From an uncultured archaeon (GTDB taxonomy: Archaea > Thermoproteota > Nitrososphaeria > Nitrososphaerales > CALBXV01), in assembly GCA_937890045.1 (NCBI GenBank), contig CALBXV010000549.1, positions 1-14,568 of the forward strand: DNA of 14,568 nt. The letters are read 5' to 3'. The stretch's first letter is position 1; each line of letters begins with the position of its first letter. Made by a program: the position numbers and the translations under genes. Below are positions 1 to 6,893 of this stretch, piece by piece. The notes below the pieces were generated by a model that was not told the DNA's origin, did not search any database, and saw nothing but the letters and a program-made list of their open reading frames with translations.

Positions 1-450
1 GTTGATAAATATTTAAGTAATTCTAATGTTGCTTTTTTTAGTCACGATAATAATTATTTAGATTCAAGAAATTGTGCTTACCGAGAAGCTCAAACTATAT
101 TTAAACTTGGAGAAAAGAATATGAATTTAATTCCAGAGAGAGGCAACTTAAACTATAAAGATAATCCTGAACTTATTAAAAATCAAATGGAACGGTATAG
201 TATGGTTGGATATCCAAAAGACAATGGATTGATAACAGGGATGGTTATACTAAGACGACACAATGAGAAAGATTGTATTAAGGCTATGGAAGATTGGTGG
301 ACAGAGATTAAATATAATAGTAAAAGAGACCAGTTAAGTTTTAACTATGTTGCCTGGAAGAACAATTTGAAGTTCAATTATATTGATGGTGATTCAAGAG
401 ATAATGAATATTTTATTAGAGATACAAAACCACATATAGGTAAAGAGTAA
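1..450 (+). CDS. DUF616 (TOD1/MUCI70-like) glycosyltransferase-like protein, 5'-truncated
   Basis: The frame is open from the first base, with family-like sequence before the first ATG at 121, so the gene begins upstream and only its last 149 codons are present. The visible part matches the C-terminal half of DUF616: an N-C-A-Y-x-E-A segment near residues 24-30, a Q-x-x-x-Y-x-x-x-G-Y-P segment near 62-72, a G-L-I-T-G-M-V-I-L-R-R-H strand, the pair W-W-T-E-I, and the hallmark S-K-R-D-Q-L-S-F-N-Y-V. Plant members of this family (TOD1, MUCI70) are linked to cell-wall glycan synthesis and are thought to be glycosyltransferases; the substrate here is unknown. No signal peptide or membrane segment is seen in the visible part. 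Four bases separate it from the sulfotransferase. The family call is strong; the enzymatic role is inferred. Confidence 0.83.
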   Translation, partial: VDKYLSNSNVAFFSHDNNYLDSRNCAYREAQTIFKLGEKNMNLIPERGNLNYKDNPELIKNQMERYSMVGYPKDNGLITGMVILRRHNEKDCIKAMEDWWTEIKYNSKRDQLSFNYVAWKNNLKFNYIDGDSRDNEYFIRDTKPHIGKE

Positions 451-454
451 AAAT

Positions 455-1129
455 ATGTTAGGTAATTATTGTATTATTAAAAATTTTAAAAATATGGCTG
501 ATAACTCTGGTGGTATGGCTTTAAGAGTATTTTTTAATAAAAAAATAATTTGGTTTAAACCTAGCCGTACTGCTGGGTCATCTTTAACTCGGGAGATTTC
601 AACAAATTATATACATGAATGGGATATTAAAAAGTGTATTGATGAAAATATAGGTCATCAGCATGTTAATTTGTTTACTAAACTAACTGATGAAGAGATA
701 ATAAACAATTATTGGAAATTTATTATAGTTAGAAATCCATTTGATAGATTGGTGTCTGCGTGGAAATGGTCTATTAGAGCATTAAATATGGAAAAAAATA
801 TTTCATTTGAAAAATTTGTAAAAAGTAAAATAGTTGACAAAGATAATAATTTTACCAATCCTCATTGGAGTTTACAAATTACCGGTGGGGAATACAAAGG
901 TAAAATGTTGTATGACTACATTGGTAGATTTGAAGATTTACCAGAGTCTTGGAATTATATCTCAAGGGCCTTTGGTAAGACACCGTCTCTTCATACAATT
1001 GTCAATCAAACCACTGATCCAAAATTTAAAGAAAAGGATAGTTATAAAAAACATTATACTGATGAACTTATTGAAATAACTTCTAAAATTTATAAGAAAG
1101 ATTTAGAGGCATTTAACTATGAGTTCTAA
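455..1129 (+). CDS. PAPS-dependent sulfotransferase family protein
   Basis: Predicted to move a sulfonate group from PAPS to a hydroxyl, most plausibly on a sugar given the neighbours. The 5'-phosphosulfate-binding loop is seen as K-P-S-R-T-A-G-S-S at residues 35-43, and the 3'-phosphate-binding motif as I-V-R-N-P-F-D-R-L-V-S-A at 91-102, with Arg93 and Ser101 as likely contacts. The C-terminal pattern (Y-K-K-H-Y then Y-K-K-D-L-x-x-F-x-Y) is typical of the Sulfotransfer_2 type. At 224 residues it is a compact soluble member with no membrane anchor, unlike Golgi carbohydrate sulfotransferases. The ATG at 455 follows a purine run (AAAGAG); a later ATG at 494 has no ribosome-binding site. The gene overlaps the next by 11 bases. 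No PAPS-making genes lie in the window, so the donor must come from elsewhere. Confidence 0.85.
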   Translation: MLGNYCIIKNFKNMADNSGGMALRVFFNKKIIWFKPSRTAGSSLTREISTNYIHEWDIKKCIDENIGHQHVNLFTKLTDEEIINNYWKFIIVRNPFDRLVSAWKWSIRALNMEKNISFEKFVKSKIVDKDNNFTNPHWSLQITGGEYKGKMLYDYIGRFEDLPESWNYISRAFGKTPSLHTIVNQTTDPKFKEKDSYKKHYTDELIEITSKIYKKDLEAFNYEF

Positions 1130-1904
1130 AAATGTTGTTTTTATTCCAAACATTGATTTAGGTGATGGTAGAAATAATTCCTACCATTATTCTGTAGATA
1201 GTTGGAGTAGGTGGTGTAAGAAAAATCATTGTGAATTATTGGTGTGGGAAGATTTATTATATCCAGTAGATTATATGAAAATAACTTGGCAACGATATTA
1301 TTTATTTGATATATTGAAAGCTAATAATATTGAGTATGATCAAATTCTTATGGTTGATGCAGACACGATTGTTCATCCTGATTGTCCTAATTTTTTTGAT
1401 GAAACAGACAAGAAATATTGTGGCGTTAAAGTAGATGGTTGTTATGAATGGGTTAATAGAAGTATAAAAGGTTTTGGTGATGAGTTATTTAATGGTGATA
1501 GAATAAAACCGTGGAATTATATCAATGGTGGATTTCAGATTGTTAATAAAAATCATAGACATTTTTTTGAGGCAATGAAAACATATTACAAGGAAAATAG
1601 TCAAAAGATTATTGATACAATTGATAAGTTAAAGTGTGGTACAGACCAAACTATTGTAAATTATATGTTATACAAGGAAAAAATAGATGTTAGAATATTA
1701 CCGAGTTGTTATAATTTACAGGACTTATTTAGAAAAAATTTATTAGTTGTACATGATAAGACTTGGTGGGAAGATAGTTTATTTAATATGTATCAATCAG
1801 GGTGGGTGTACCATTATAATTCAATACCACCAAATCCAATGAAAAGACAAGTAGATTATTGGATGGAAAGAACTTATAAAGAGTTGTATGGGAAGTTATC
1901 ATGA
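1119..1904 (+). CDS. GT-A-fold glycosyltransferase with DAD metal-binding motif
   Basis: Predicted nucleotide-sugar-dependent glycosyltransferase. The GT-A signature is complete: hydrophobic strand then D-A-D at residues 80-82 (Mn/nucleotide-sugar binding), an N-G-G-F acceptor-side motif at 136-139, T-D-Q near 175-177, and a late Y-H-Y-N at 231-234 whose His could be the third metal ligand. This order resembles families GT8 and GT34 (galactosyltransferases), but I cannot choose between them. There is no transmembrane segment, so it should act in the cytoplasm on a soluble or lipid-linked acceptor. The start lies inside the sulfotransferase gene (11-base overlap), with an AGAGG about 10 bases upstream; the end overlaps the cytidylyltransferase by 4 bases. 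Confidence 0.78.
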   Translation: MSSKNVVFIPNIDLGDGRNNSYHYSVDSWSRWCKKNHCELLVWEDLLYPVDYMKITWQRYYLFDILKANNIEYDQILMVDADTIVHPDCPNFFDETDKKYCGVKVDGCYEWVNRSIKGFGDELFNGDRIKPWNYINGGFQIVNKNHRHFFEAMKTYYKENSQKIIDTIDKLKCGTDQTIVNYMLYKEKIDVRILPSCYNLQDLFRKNLLVVHDKTWWEDSLFNMYQSGWVYHYNSIPPNPMKRQVDYWMERTYKELYGKLS

Positions 1905-2353
1905 AAGTACGGTGGAGAAATATAATAGGATTTACAACAGGTTATTTTGATATAATGCATCCTGGTCACGTTTTGATGTTAGAGGAATGTAAAAGGTATT
2001 GTGATTATTTAATTGTTGGAGTTAATGATGTTGAAAATTGGGAAACTGATTCATGGGAACAGCCAGATGGTAGACACAAAGATGAACCAATTTGGAGTCC
2101 AGACGAAAGATTAATGATGGTTAAATCTAATAAAAATGTTGGTGAGGCATTTTTATTTTTAGGAGAAGAAAAATTACATGAATATCTTGAAAAGAACCAA
2201 GATAGAATTGATGTTCGGATATTAGGAGAGGATCATAAAGGAAAATCATATACAGGTGAGGGATTAAATATAAAAGTAGTTTTTAATAGTAGAGACCATG
2301 ATTATAGTACTACGAATACTGTTAATAGAATAATTAAAAAGAGAAGTAAATGA
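1901..2353 (+). CDS. TagD/RfaE2-like cytidylyltransferase
   Basis: Nucleotidyltransferase that would join CTP to a small phosphorylated polyol or sugar, as TagD does with glycerol 3-phosphate. The family fingerprint is clear: a G-F-T-T-G-Y-F-D strand (residues 10-17), the catalytic H-P-G-H at 20-23, the middle strand R-I-L-G-E-D-H at 106-112, and Y-S-T-T-N at 135-139 in the place of the R-x-x-G-I-S-T-T motif. At 150 residues it is longer than TagD (about 130). The extra length appears to be a Trp- and acid-rich insert near residues 45-65 in the loop before the conserved Arg (D-E-R, 68-70), which may alter substrate choice. The ATGA overlap with the upstream gene suggests coupling. Specificity is not readable from sequence; ADP-heptose-type or CDP-glycerol-type products are both possible. 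Confidence 0.82.
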   Translation: MKVRWRNIIGFTTGYFDIMHPGHVLMLEECKRYCDYLIVGVNDVENWETDSWEQPDGRHKDEPIWSPDERLMMVKSNKNVGEAFLFLGEEKLHEYLEKNQDRIDVRILGEDHKGKSYTGEGLNIKVVFNSRDHDYSTTNTVNRIIKKRSK

Positions 2354-3099
2354 AAGTAGAATTTATTTTTTCAGAATTTGGTTTACGAACCACGGCCAAC
2401 CAACCCGGAGGTTTTACTGATGAGTTTAGATTGGATCCGACATATTCTTCGGTGAAACAATTTTTTCCAGATGCAAAATTAACATTATATACGGACAGAG
2501 AGGAACTTGCAACCAATTATTCCGATGTAGAGGTTAGATTAGTTGATATTGATAATAGCCCCTTTACAAAGTCTAATCATAGGTGGGGATGGCACTGTTG
2601 TGATTATTATGAGGCCAAAGGATTACTTAATTCAGATGCAGATATAGCCATATCAGTAGATTCAGATTTAATGTTTGTGTCGGATGAAGTGAGAACTTTA
2701 CTCCTCATTACTGATAAATTTGGATTATGTGTTCCTACAAATGAAAGACAAATGGTGAAGGTTGATGGAATACATACTCGTGGAAATGATGGAGATTATT
2801 ATATAGATGAAGATGAAAGTCGTGGGAATTGTTTAACTTATGATTTATGGTGGGCTAGTTTTTGTACCCGAAAGAAAAGAGGTAGATTTTGGTTAGAGGA
2901 ATTTTGTAGATTGATGGAAACTAATCCAAAAAGAGCCCCATTACAAATGAGTAGGGCTACTTGGAATACAGGAATTTATCCATATTCGATGCCACAACAA
3001 TGGGGAGTTGGTAGTGGTTATATAGGATGTGGTAATGAAATAATTTTACACGTTGGACATACTAATGTACAAGATCATTATTTGGAGAAAAGAATATGA
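2350..3099 (+). CDS. Putative GT-A glycosyltransferase with DSD motif
   Basis: A 249-residue soluble protein of no family I can name exactly. The layout is that of a GT-A enzyme: an N-terminal strand followed by a long helix/strand region with the phrase L-T-L-Y-T-D-R (44-50), a hydrophobic strand ending in D-S-D at 104-106 that would bind metal and nucleotide sugar, and a Trp- and Cys-rich middle (W-G-W-H-C-C near 79-84). The C-terminal half holds N-T-G-I-Y-P-Y, possibly the acceptor-side motif, and a late H-V-G-H-T that could supply the third metal ligand. It sits in ATGA overlaps on both sides, between the cytidylyltransferase and the HAD-nucleotidyltransferase, consistent with a transferase using a product of this pathway. 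The GT assignment is inference from motif spacing. Confidence 0.55.
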   Translation: MKVEFIFSEFGLRTTANQPGGFTDEFRLDPTYSSVKQFFPDAKLTLYTDREELATNYSDVEVRLVDIDNSPFTKSNHRWGWHCCDYYEAKGLLNSDADIAISVDSDLMFVSDEVRTLLLITDKFGLCVPTNERQMVKVDGIHTRGNDGDYYIDEDESRGNCLTYDLWWASFCTRKKRGRFWLEEFCRLMETNPKRAPLQMSRATWNTGIYPYSMPQQWGVGSGYIGCGNEIILHVGHTNVQDHYLEKRI

Positions 3100-4478
3100 T
3101 TAAATTAATTGTATTTGATTTAGATGGTGTTTTGGTTGATGCTAGAGAATTGCATTATGATGCACTTAATAGGGCTCTAAAAAGTATTGATGAGAAGTAT
3201 GTGATAAAAAGGGATGAACATTTATCTACTTATGATGGACTTCCAACTACAAAGAAGCTTAATATGTTGAGTAAGAAAAAAAGACTTCCAAAAGAATTAC
3301 ATGGAGAAGTTTGGAAGTTGAAACAAGAAATGACTCGTAAAATCATAGATGAAGAAATGATTTATGATGAAAAGATGAGAGGAATTCTTAGAAGGTTTAA
3401 ATCAGAGGGATACAGAATTTGTGTAGCATCAAATTCTATTCGAGAATCTTGTAAGATGATGTTGGTTAGAAAAGGTTTGATTGATTATATTGAATTTTTT
3501 TATTCCAACCAAGATGTAAAGAATCCGAAGCCAAATACAGAGATGTACTTGAAGTGTATGATAAAGGCCGAAGTAAATCCCGATGAGACTGTTATTATTG
3601 AAGATTCTCATGTTGGTAGAAAGGCAGCTTTAAGTAGTGGAGCATATCTTTGTGCGGTTGAGGATTGTAATGATGTTTCTTATGAGAAAGTTAGGAGAGT
3701 TATAGATGAGGCCGACAAAAAAGAAGAAGTTAAGCCAAAATGGCAAGGAGGAAATATGAATGTACTTATACCAATGGCCGGTGCTGGAAAAAGATTTGAA
3801 GAGGTTGGGTATAGTTTTCCAAAACCATTGGTTGATGTAAATGGAAAACCAATGATTCAATTAGTAGTAGAAAGTTTGAACATAGATGCCAAATATATTT
3901 ATGTGGTTCAAAAAGAACATTATGAAAAATACAATTTAAAACATTTATTAAATTTAATTTCTCCTAATTGTGAAATTATACAGATAGATGAAATGACAGA
4001 AGGAGCAGCATGTACCACGTTATTGGCAGAAGAATATATTAATAATGATGAACCACTACTGATGGCCAATTCAGATCAATATCTTGATTGGAATAGTAAT
4101 GAGTTTATGTATTCTATGATAGCGGATGATATTGATGGAGGAATTTTGACTTTTACTGCAACTCATCCAAAGTGGAGTTTCGCGAAACTTGGCGATAGTG
4201 GATTTGTTGAAAGAGTGGTTGAAAAAGACCCAATCAGTAATGTTGCAACAGTGGGAGTATATTTTTGGACAAGGGGTTCTGATTATGTAAAGTATTGTAA
4301 ACAAATGATAGAAAAAGACATTAGAACTAATAATGAATTTTATGTTTGTCCTGTTTATAATGAAGGAATAGAAGATGGAAAAAAGGTAAAAACATATCAC
4401 ATTGATAAAAAACAAATGTGGGGGATGGGAACACCAGAAGATTTAGAGAGGTTTATAAGTGATTTTGATATCCCATAG
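3096..4478 (+). CDS. HAD-family phosphatase fused to sugar-phosphate nucleotidyltransferase
   Basis: Two enzymes in one chain. Residues 1-205 are a HAD hydrolase of the beta-phosphoglucomutase/GPP type: D-L-D-G-V at 8-12 (nucleophile Asp8, acid/base Asp10), a helical cap, motif II A-S-N-S at 111-114, Lys145 within N-P-K-P, and I-E-D-S at 168-171 for magnesium. Residues 221-460 are an NTP_transferase domain: G-A-G-K-R-F at 229-234, P-K-P-L at 242-245, T-E-G-A-A-C-T near 301-307 and N-S-D-Q at 325-328. The domains are joined by a charged linker (about 206-220). Such fusions can make and then dephosphorylate, or trim and activate, a sugar or polyol phosphate; which order applies here is unknown. 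An AAGGAGG lies just before codon 221 (see separate entry). The gene ends with TAG and overlaps the next gene by 20 bases. Confidence 0.85.
   Translation: MIKLIVFDLDGVLVDARELHYDALNRALKSIDEKYVIKRDEHLSTYDGLPTTKKLNMLSKKKRLPKELHGEVWKLKQEMTRKIIDEEMIYDEKMRGILRRFKSEGYRICVASNSIRESCKMMLVRKGLIDYIEFFYSNQDVKNPKPNTEMYLKCMIKAEVNPDETVIIEDSHVGRKAALSSGAYLCAVEDCNDVSYEKVRRVIDEADKKEEVKPKWQGGNMNVLIPMAGAGKRFEEVGYSFPKPLVDVNGKPMIQLVVESLNIDAKYIYVVQKEHYEKYNLKHLLNLISPNCEIIQIDEMTEGAACTTLLAEEYINNDEPLLMANSDQYLDWNSNEFMYSMIADDIDGGILTFTATHPKWSFAKLGDSGFVERVVEKDPISNVATVGVYFWTRGSDYVKYCKQMIEKDIRTNNEFYVCPVYNEGIEDGKKVKTYHIDKKQMWGMGTPEDLERFISDFDIP
3745..3758 (+). promoter_or_regulatory. Internal ribosome-binding site and ATG at the HAD/nucleotidyltransferase boundary
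   Basis: AAGGAGG at 3745-3751 is followed after four bases by ATG at 3756-3758, in frame with the fusion gene (codon 221) and exactly where the nucleotidyltransferase domain begins. It is the best Shine-Dalgarno match I found in the window, stronger than that of most gene starts here. It could direct a second, stand-alone nucleotidyltransferase of 240 residues from 3756 to 4478. It may be a relic of a recent gene fusion or a working internal start; sequence alone cannot decide. Confidence 0.6.
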
Positions 4479-4899
4479 AGGAAATTTAAATGGTTTAAGT
4501 GTTAGAGAGAATGAGCCTGAGTATATTCATGAGTCACTTGTACATGATTTTGATGTTGAGATTGATGTATGGTATATTGATGGTGAATTTTGGTTAGGGC
4601 ATGATAGACCACAATATCAAATTGAAGAAAATTTTTTGGAAAATTCAAGATTGTGGTGTCATGCTAAAAATATTGATGCACTTTATAAGATGAAAATAAA
4701 TTCTTTGGTACATTGTTTTTGGCATCAAGAAGATGATGTAACATTGACATCACGAGGATTTTTTTGGACATATCCAGGTAAACAATTGACTGAAAAATCT
4801 ATTTGTGTTTTACCAGAATTTGAAGATAAAAAAAGTAAAGTTATTTTACCTAAAAATGTTGCGGGTATTTGTAGTGATTTTATAGTGAGGTTTATATGA
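4459..4899 (+). CDS. Glycerophosphodiester phosphodiesterase-like (PLC-like TIM-barrel) protein
   Basis: Short GDPD-superfamily protein (146 residues against about 240 or more for classical GDPD). The metal and catalytic set of the N-terminal half is present: H-R-G at residues 6-8, E-I-D at 34-36 (Glu34, Asp36) and G-H-D at 47-49 (His48). The rest carries the phrases W-C-H-A-K-N, H-C-F-W-H-Q and W-T-Y-P-G-K, which I recognise from small GDPD-like proteins in sugar gene clusters. Translation starts at a GTG inside the end of the fusion gene, with AGAGAGG at 4445-4451 seven bases upstream. Next to two nucleotidyltransferases it may hydrolyse or rearrange a phosphodiester or cyclic phosphate on the pathway; this is inference. 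It overlaps the following gene by four bases. Confidence 0.75.
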   Translation: MILISHRGNLNGLSVRENEPEYIHESLVHDFDVEIDVWYIDGEFWLGHDRPQYQIEENFLENSRLWCHAKNIDALYKMKINSLVHCFWHQEDDVTLTSRGFFWTYPGKQLTEKSICVLPEFEDKKSKVILPKNVAGICSDFIVRFI

Positions 4900-5663
4900 A
4901 AGTAGCATTGTGTATATCAGGACAACCAAGAAATGTAAGTCGAGGTATTGAAAACATTTTACAAAATATAAAATTTGATTTTGATGTTTTTGTACATTCA
5001 TGGTGGGATAATAAGTCTTATACAAAAACATTTAAAAAAATACTTTTTGATGGAAGTGAAGATGAGGTTAGTGAGATTGTTCAAAATGATTGGATTGATA
5101 AAATGTATGAACATTTTGATATCAATAAAATTTTGGTTGAAAAACAAAAACAATTTGACATACCAGAAGTTTTTGAAAATCGAAAATTAAAATTTACTCA
5201 TACATTTGGGGTTTATAGTAGTTTGTATAGTGTTCACCAATGTAATCAGTTAAAAAGGGATTTTGAATTTGAAAATAAATTTAAATATGATTGGGTTATT
5301 AGAACGAGATCTGATTTTGGTTTATCTGAACCAGTAAATATGAATAAATTTAATAGTGATATTATTTATGCACCAAATGATAATAGTCATAGATATGGAT
5401 TTAATGATCAATTTGCAATAGGTTCAAGTAAAAATATGGATATATATTCAAACGTTTTTTCTAATATAGAGAGTATTATAGAATCTCATAATTCTGGCAT
5501 TTATACTGCTCCTTATTGTGAAAAACCAGATAATATGGGACATGAGCAATTGGTTCAAAGACATTTAGAAAATAATAATATAAAATTTGAGTTAATAAAT
5601 TTTAAAAACTTTTTGTTTAGAGATGAAAATAAACGAACAAAAATACATTCTACTGGAGAATAA
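4896..5663 (+). CDS. Putative glycosyltransferase, WavE/SGQPR-type
   Basis: A 255-residue soluble protein. It opens with the strand V-A-L-C-I-S-G-Q-P-R (3-12), then D-V-F-V-H-S-W-W near 30-37, and has the diagnostic R-T-R-S-D-F at 136-141, which resembles the R-x-R-x-D motif of WavE-type lipopolysaccharide proteins and related GT-A-like transferases, where the Asp would sit in the nucleotide-sugar site. Later there is an F-N-D-Q-F-A-I-G segment, and G-H-E-Q-L-V-Q near 215-221 may be an acceptor-side motif. No signal peptide or membrane helix is visible. The start ATG overlaps the preceding stop (ATGA) with GTGAGG upstream. The family resemblance is clear to me, but biochemical function is not established for close relatives I know. 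Confidence 0.62.
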   Translation: MKVALCISGQPRNVSRGIENILQNIKFDFDVFVHSWWDNKSYTKTFKKILFDGSEDEVSEIVQNDWIDKMYEHFDINKILVEKQKQFDIPEVFENRKLKFTHTFGVYSSLYSVHQCNQLKRDFEFENKFKYDWVIRTRSDFGLSEPVNMNKFNSDIIYAPNDNSHRYGFNDQFAIGSSKNMDIYSNVFSNIESIIESHNSGIYTAPYCEKPDNMGHEQLVQRHLENNNIKFELINFKNFLFRDENKRTKIHSTGE

Positions 5664-5664
5664 A

Positions 5665-6519
5665 ATGAGAACATTAGTAACAGGAGGTGCTGGTTTTATT
5701 GGTACTAACTTAATAAAAAGATTATTGAAAGATGGACATGAAGTAATATCAATTGATAACTATTCTACGGGAAAAAAAGAAAATCATCAAGAAGGATGTA
5801 GGTATTGGGATTATGATTTATCAGATAGATATTGTCCTGTTTTAGATAGAAATGAATATGATATTATATATCATATAGGAGCATTAGCTAGAATTCAACC
5901 ATCAATAAAAGAACCATTAAGACATATACAAAATAATTTTGTATCAACGTTAAATGTACTTGACCAGGCCAGAAAGAATAATGTTCCAGTAGTATATGCA
6001 GGATCAAGTTCATTTCATCATGGATTGTATACGAGTCCATATGCTTGGTCAAAATGGAGTGGAGAAGAATTATGTAAGTTATATAGTACGGTATACGATT
6101 TGAATACTTCTATATGTAGATTTTATAATGTATATGGTCCACATCAAATAGAGGATGGGACTTATGCAACAGTTTTAGGTATATTTGAGAAACAATATAG
6201 AGAAGGAAAACCATTGACAATTACGGCAGATGGACAACAAAGACGAGATTTTACTCATGTGGAAGATATTGTGGATGGGTTGGTTAAATGTTCAGAACAT
6301 AAATTTAAGGCTCAGTTTTTTGAGTTAGGAAGTAGTATTAATTTTTCTCTAAACGAAGTTGCAGATATGTTTGGAAAGGATTATCCAAGAGAATATATAC
6401 CTGAACGTAAGGGAGAATATGATAGAACTTTATGTGATTATTCTGTGGCAGAATTGAAACTTGGATGGAAACCTAATCACAATTTAGAGAATTATATGAA
6501 AGAGTTGTTGAGTAAATGA
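5665..6519 (+). CDS. NAD-dependent nucleotide-sugar epimerase/dehydratase (extended SDR)
   Basis: Rossmann-fold enzyme acting on a nucleotide sugar through a 4-keto intermediate. The cofactor loop is T-G-G-A-G-F-I-G at residues 6-13, Asp31 after the second strand points to NAD rather than NADP, the active site has S-S-S at 114-116 and Y-A-W-S-K at 126-130 (catalytic Tyr126 and Lys130), and the substrate-side signature R-F-Y-N-V-Y-G-P-H (152-160) and Q-R-R-D-F-T-H-V-E-D (192-201) are intact. At 284 residues it is somewhat shorter than typical 4-epimerases (about 310-340). An in-frame ATG at 5623 would add 14 unrelated residues and overlap the upstream gene; the start at 5665 is better because GGAG at 5655-5658 precedes it and the protein then begins at the first strand. 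UDP-glucose/glucuronate 4-epimerase or a 4,6-dehydratase are both possible. Confidence 0.88.
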   Translation: MRTLVTGGAGFIGTNLIKRLLKDGHEVISIDNYSTGKKENHQEGCRYWDYDLSDRYCPVLDRNEYDIIYHIGALARIQPSIKEPLRHIQNNFVSTLNVLDQARKNNVPVVYAGSSSFHHGLYTSPYAWSKWSGEELCKLYSTVYDLNTSICRFYNVYGPHQIEDGTYATVLGIFEKQYREGKPLTITADGQQRRDFTHVEDIVDGLVKCSEHKFKAQFFELGSSINFSLNEVADMFGKDYPREYIPERKGEYDRTLCDYSVAELKLGWKPNHNLENYMKELLSK

Positions 6520-6893
6520 TAAAATTACATTTGGGATGTGGTAGAAACACAATTGGTGGATGGATTAATACTGATGATAAAACAGATTTACAAAAGAGAT
6601 ATATTGACTATACTGTTAATCATAGAGCATATAATGTTTCTATTGGAATAGATACTTTTATTATTAATAACTATGTTAGAGATTGGGGTCATATTTTTAT
6701 ATACGATGAAAAAACACTTAAAAGTTTATTTGAATCAGTTGGATTTTCTGATGTTAAATCATATTTGATAAGTGAAAGTGAAGATGAGAATTTAAAAAAT
6801 TTGGAAAATATTAATGATTCGGAGAATAGAGGTCAAGGTCAGACAAAAGAATTTTTACAGTTAGAAACTTTTACTTTAGAGGCCACAAAGTGA
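6516..6893 (+). CDS. SAM-dependent methyltransferase remnant, centre missing
   Basis: The 125-residue product joins the two ends of a class I methyltransferase. Residues 1-20 carry the start of the fold (I-K-L-H-L-G-C-G-R, motif I at 6-9, then G-G-W-I-N-T-D), and residues from about 45 carry the usual C-terminal part (I-N-N-Y-V-R-D-W-G-H near 50-59, I-Y-D-E-K-T-L at 62-68, then L-F-E-S-V-G-F). Relatives I know have roughly 80-100 residues between these, including the L-E-H and P-G-G motifs; none of that is here. The deletion keeps the frame. The product is unlikely to be an active methyltransferase, yet no stop interrupts it and both junctions are neat 4-base overlaps, so it is still translated in step with its neighbours. 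It may be decaying, or have a non-catalytic role. Confidence 0.7.
   Translation: MIKLHLGCGRNTIGGWINTDDKTDLQKRYIDYTVNHRAYNVSIGIDTFIINNYVRDWGHIFIYDEKTLKSLFESVGFSDVKSYLISESEDENLKNLENINDSENRGQGQTKEFLQLETFTLEATK

Noticed and set aside
834..1079. 81-codon open frame on the plus strand
   Set aside because: Out of frame within the sulfotransferase gene, whose own frame carries the conserved C-terminal pattern.
4071..4415. 114-codon open frame on the minus strand
   Set aside because: Antisense to the nucleotidyltransferase domain; Ile/Phe-rich translation with no recognisable motif and no ribosome-binding site seen.
1901..4904. Repeated ATGAAAGTA at three gene starts (1901, 2350, 4896) as a recombination or shuffling motif
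   Set aside because: It is what an ATGA overlap followed by a Lys-Val first strand gives in an AT-rich genome; the match does not extend further in a way that suggests a repeat.
5623..5664. Earlier start for the epimerase gene
   Set aside because: It would add 14 residues with no family similarity and overlap the upstream gene; the ATG at 5665 has GGAG before it and begins at the first Rossmann strand.
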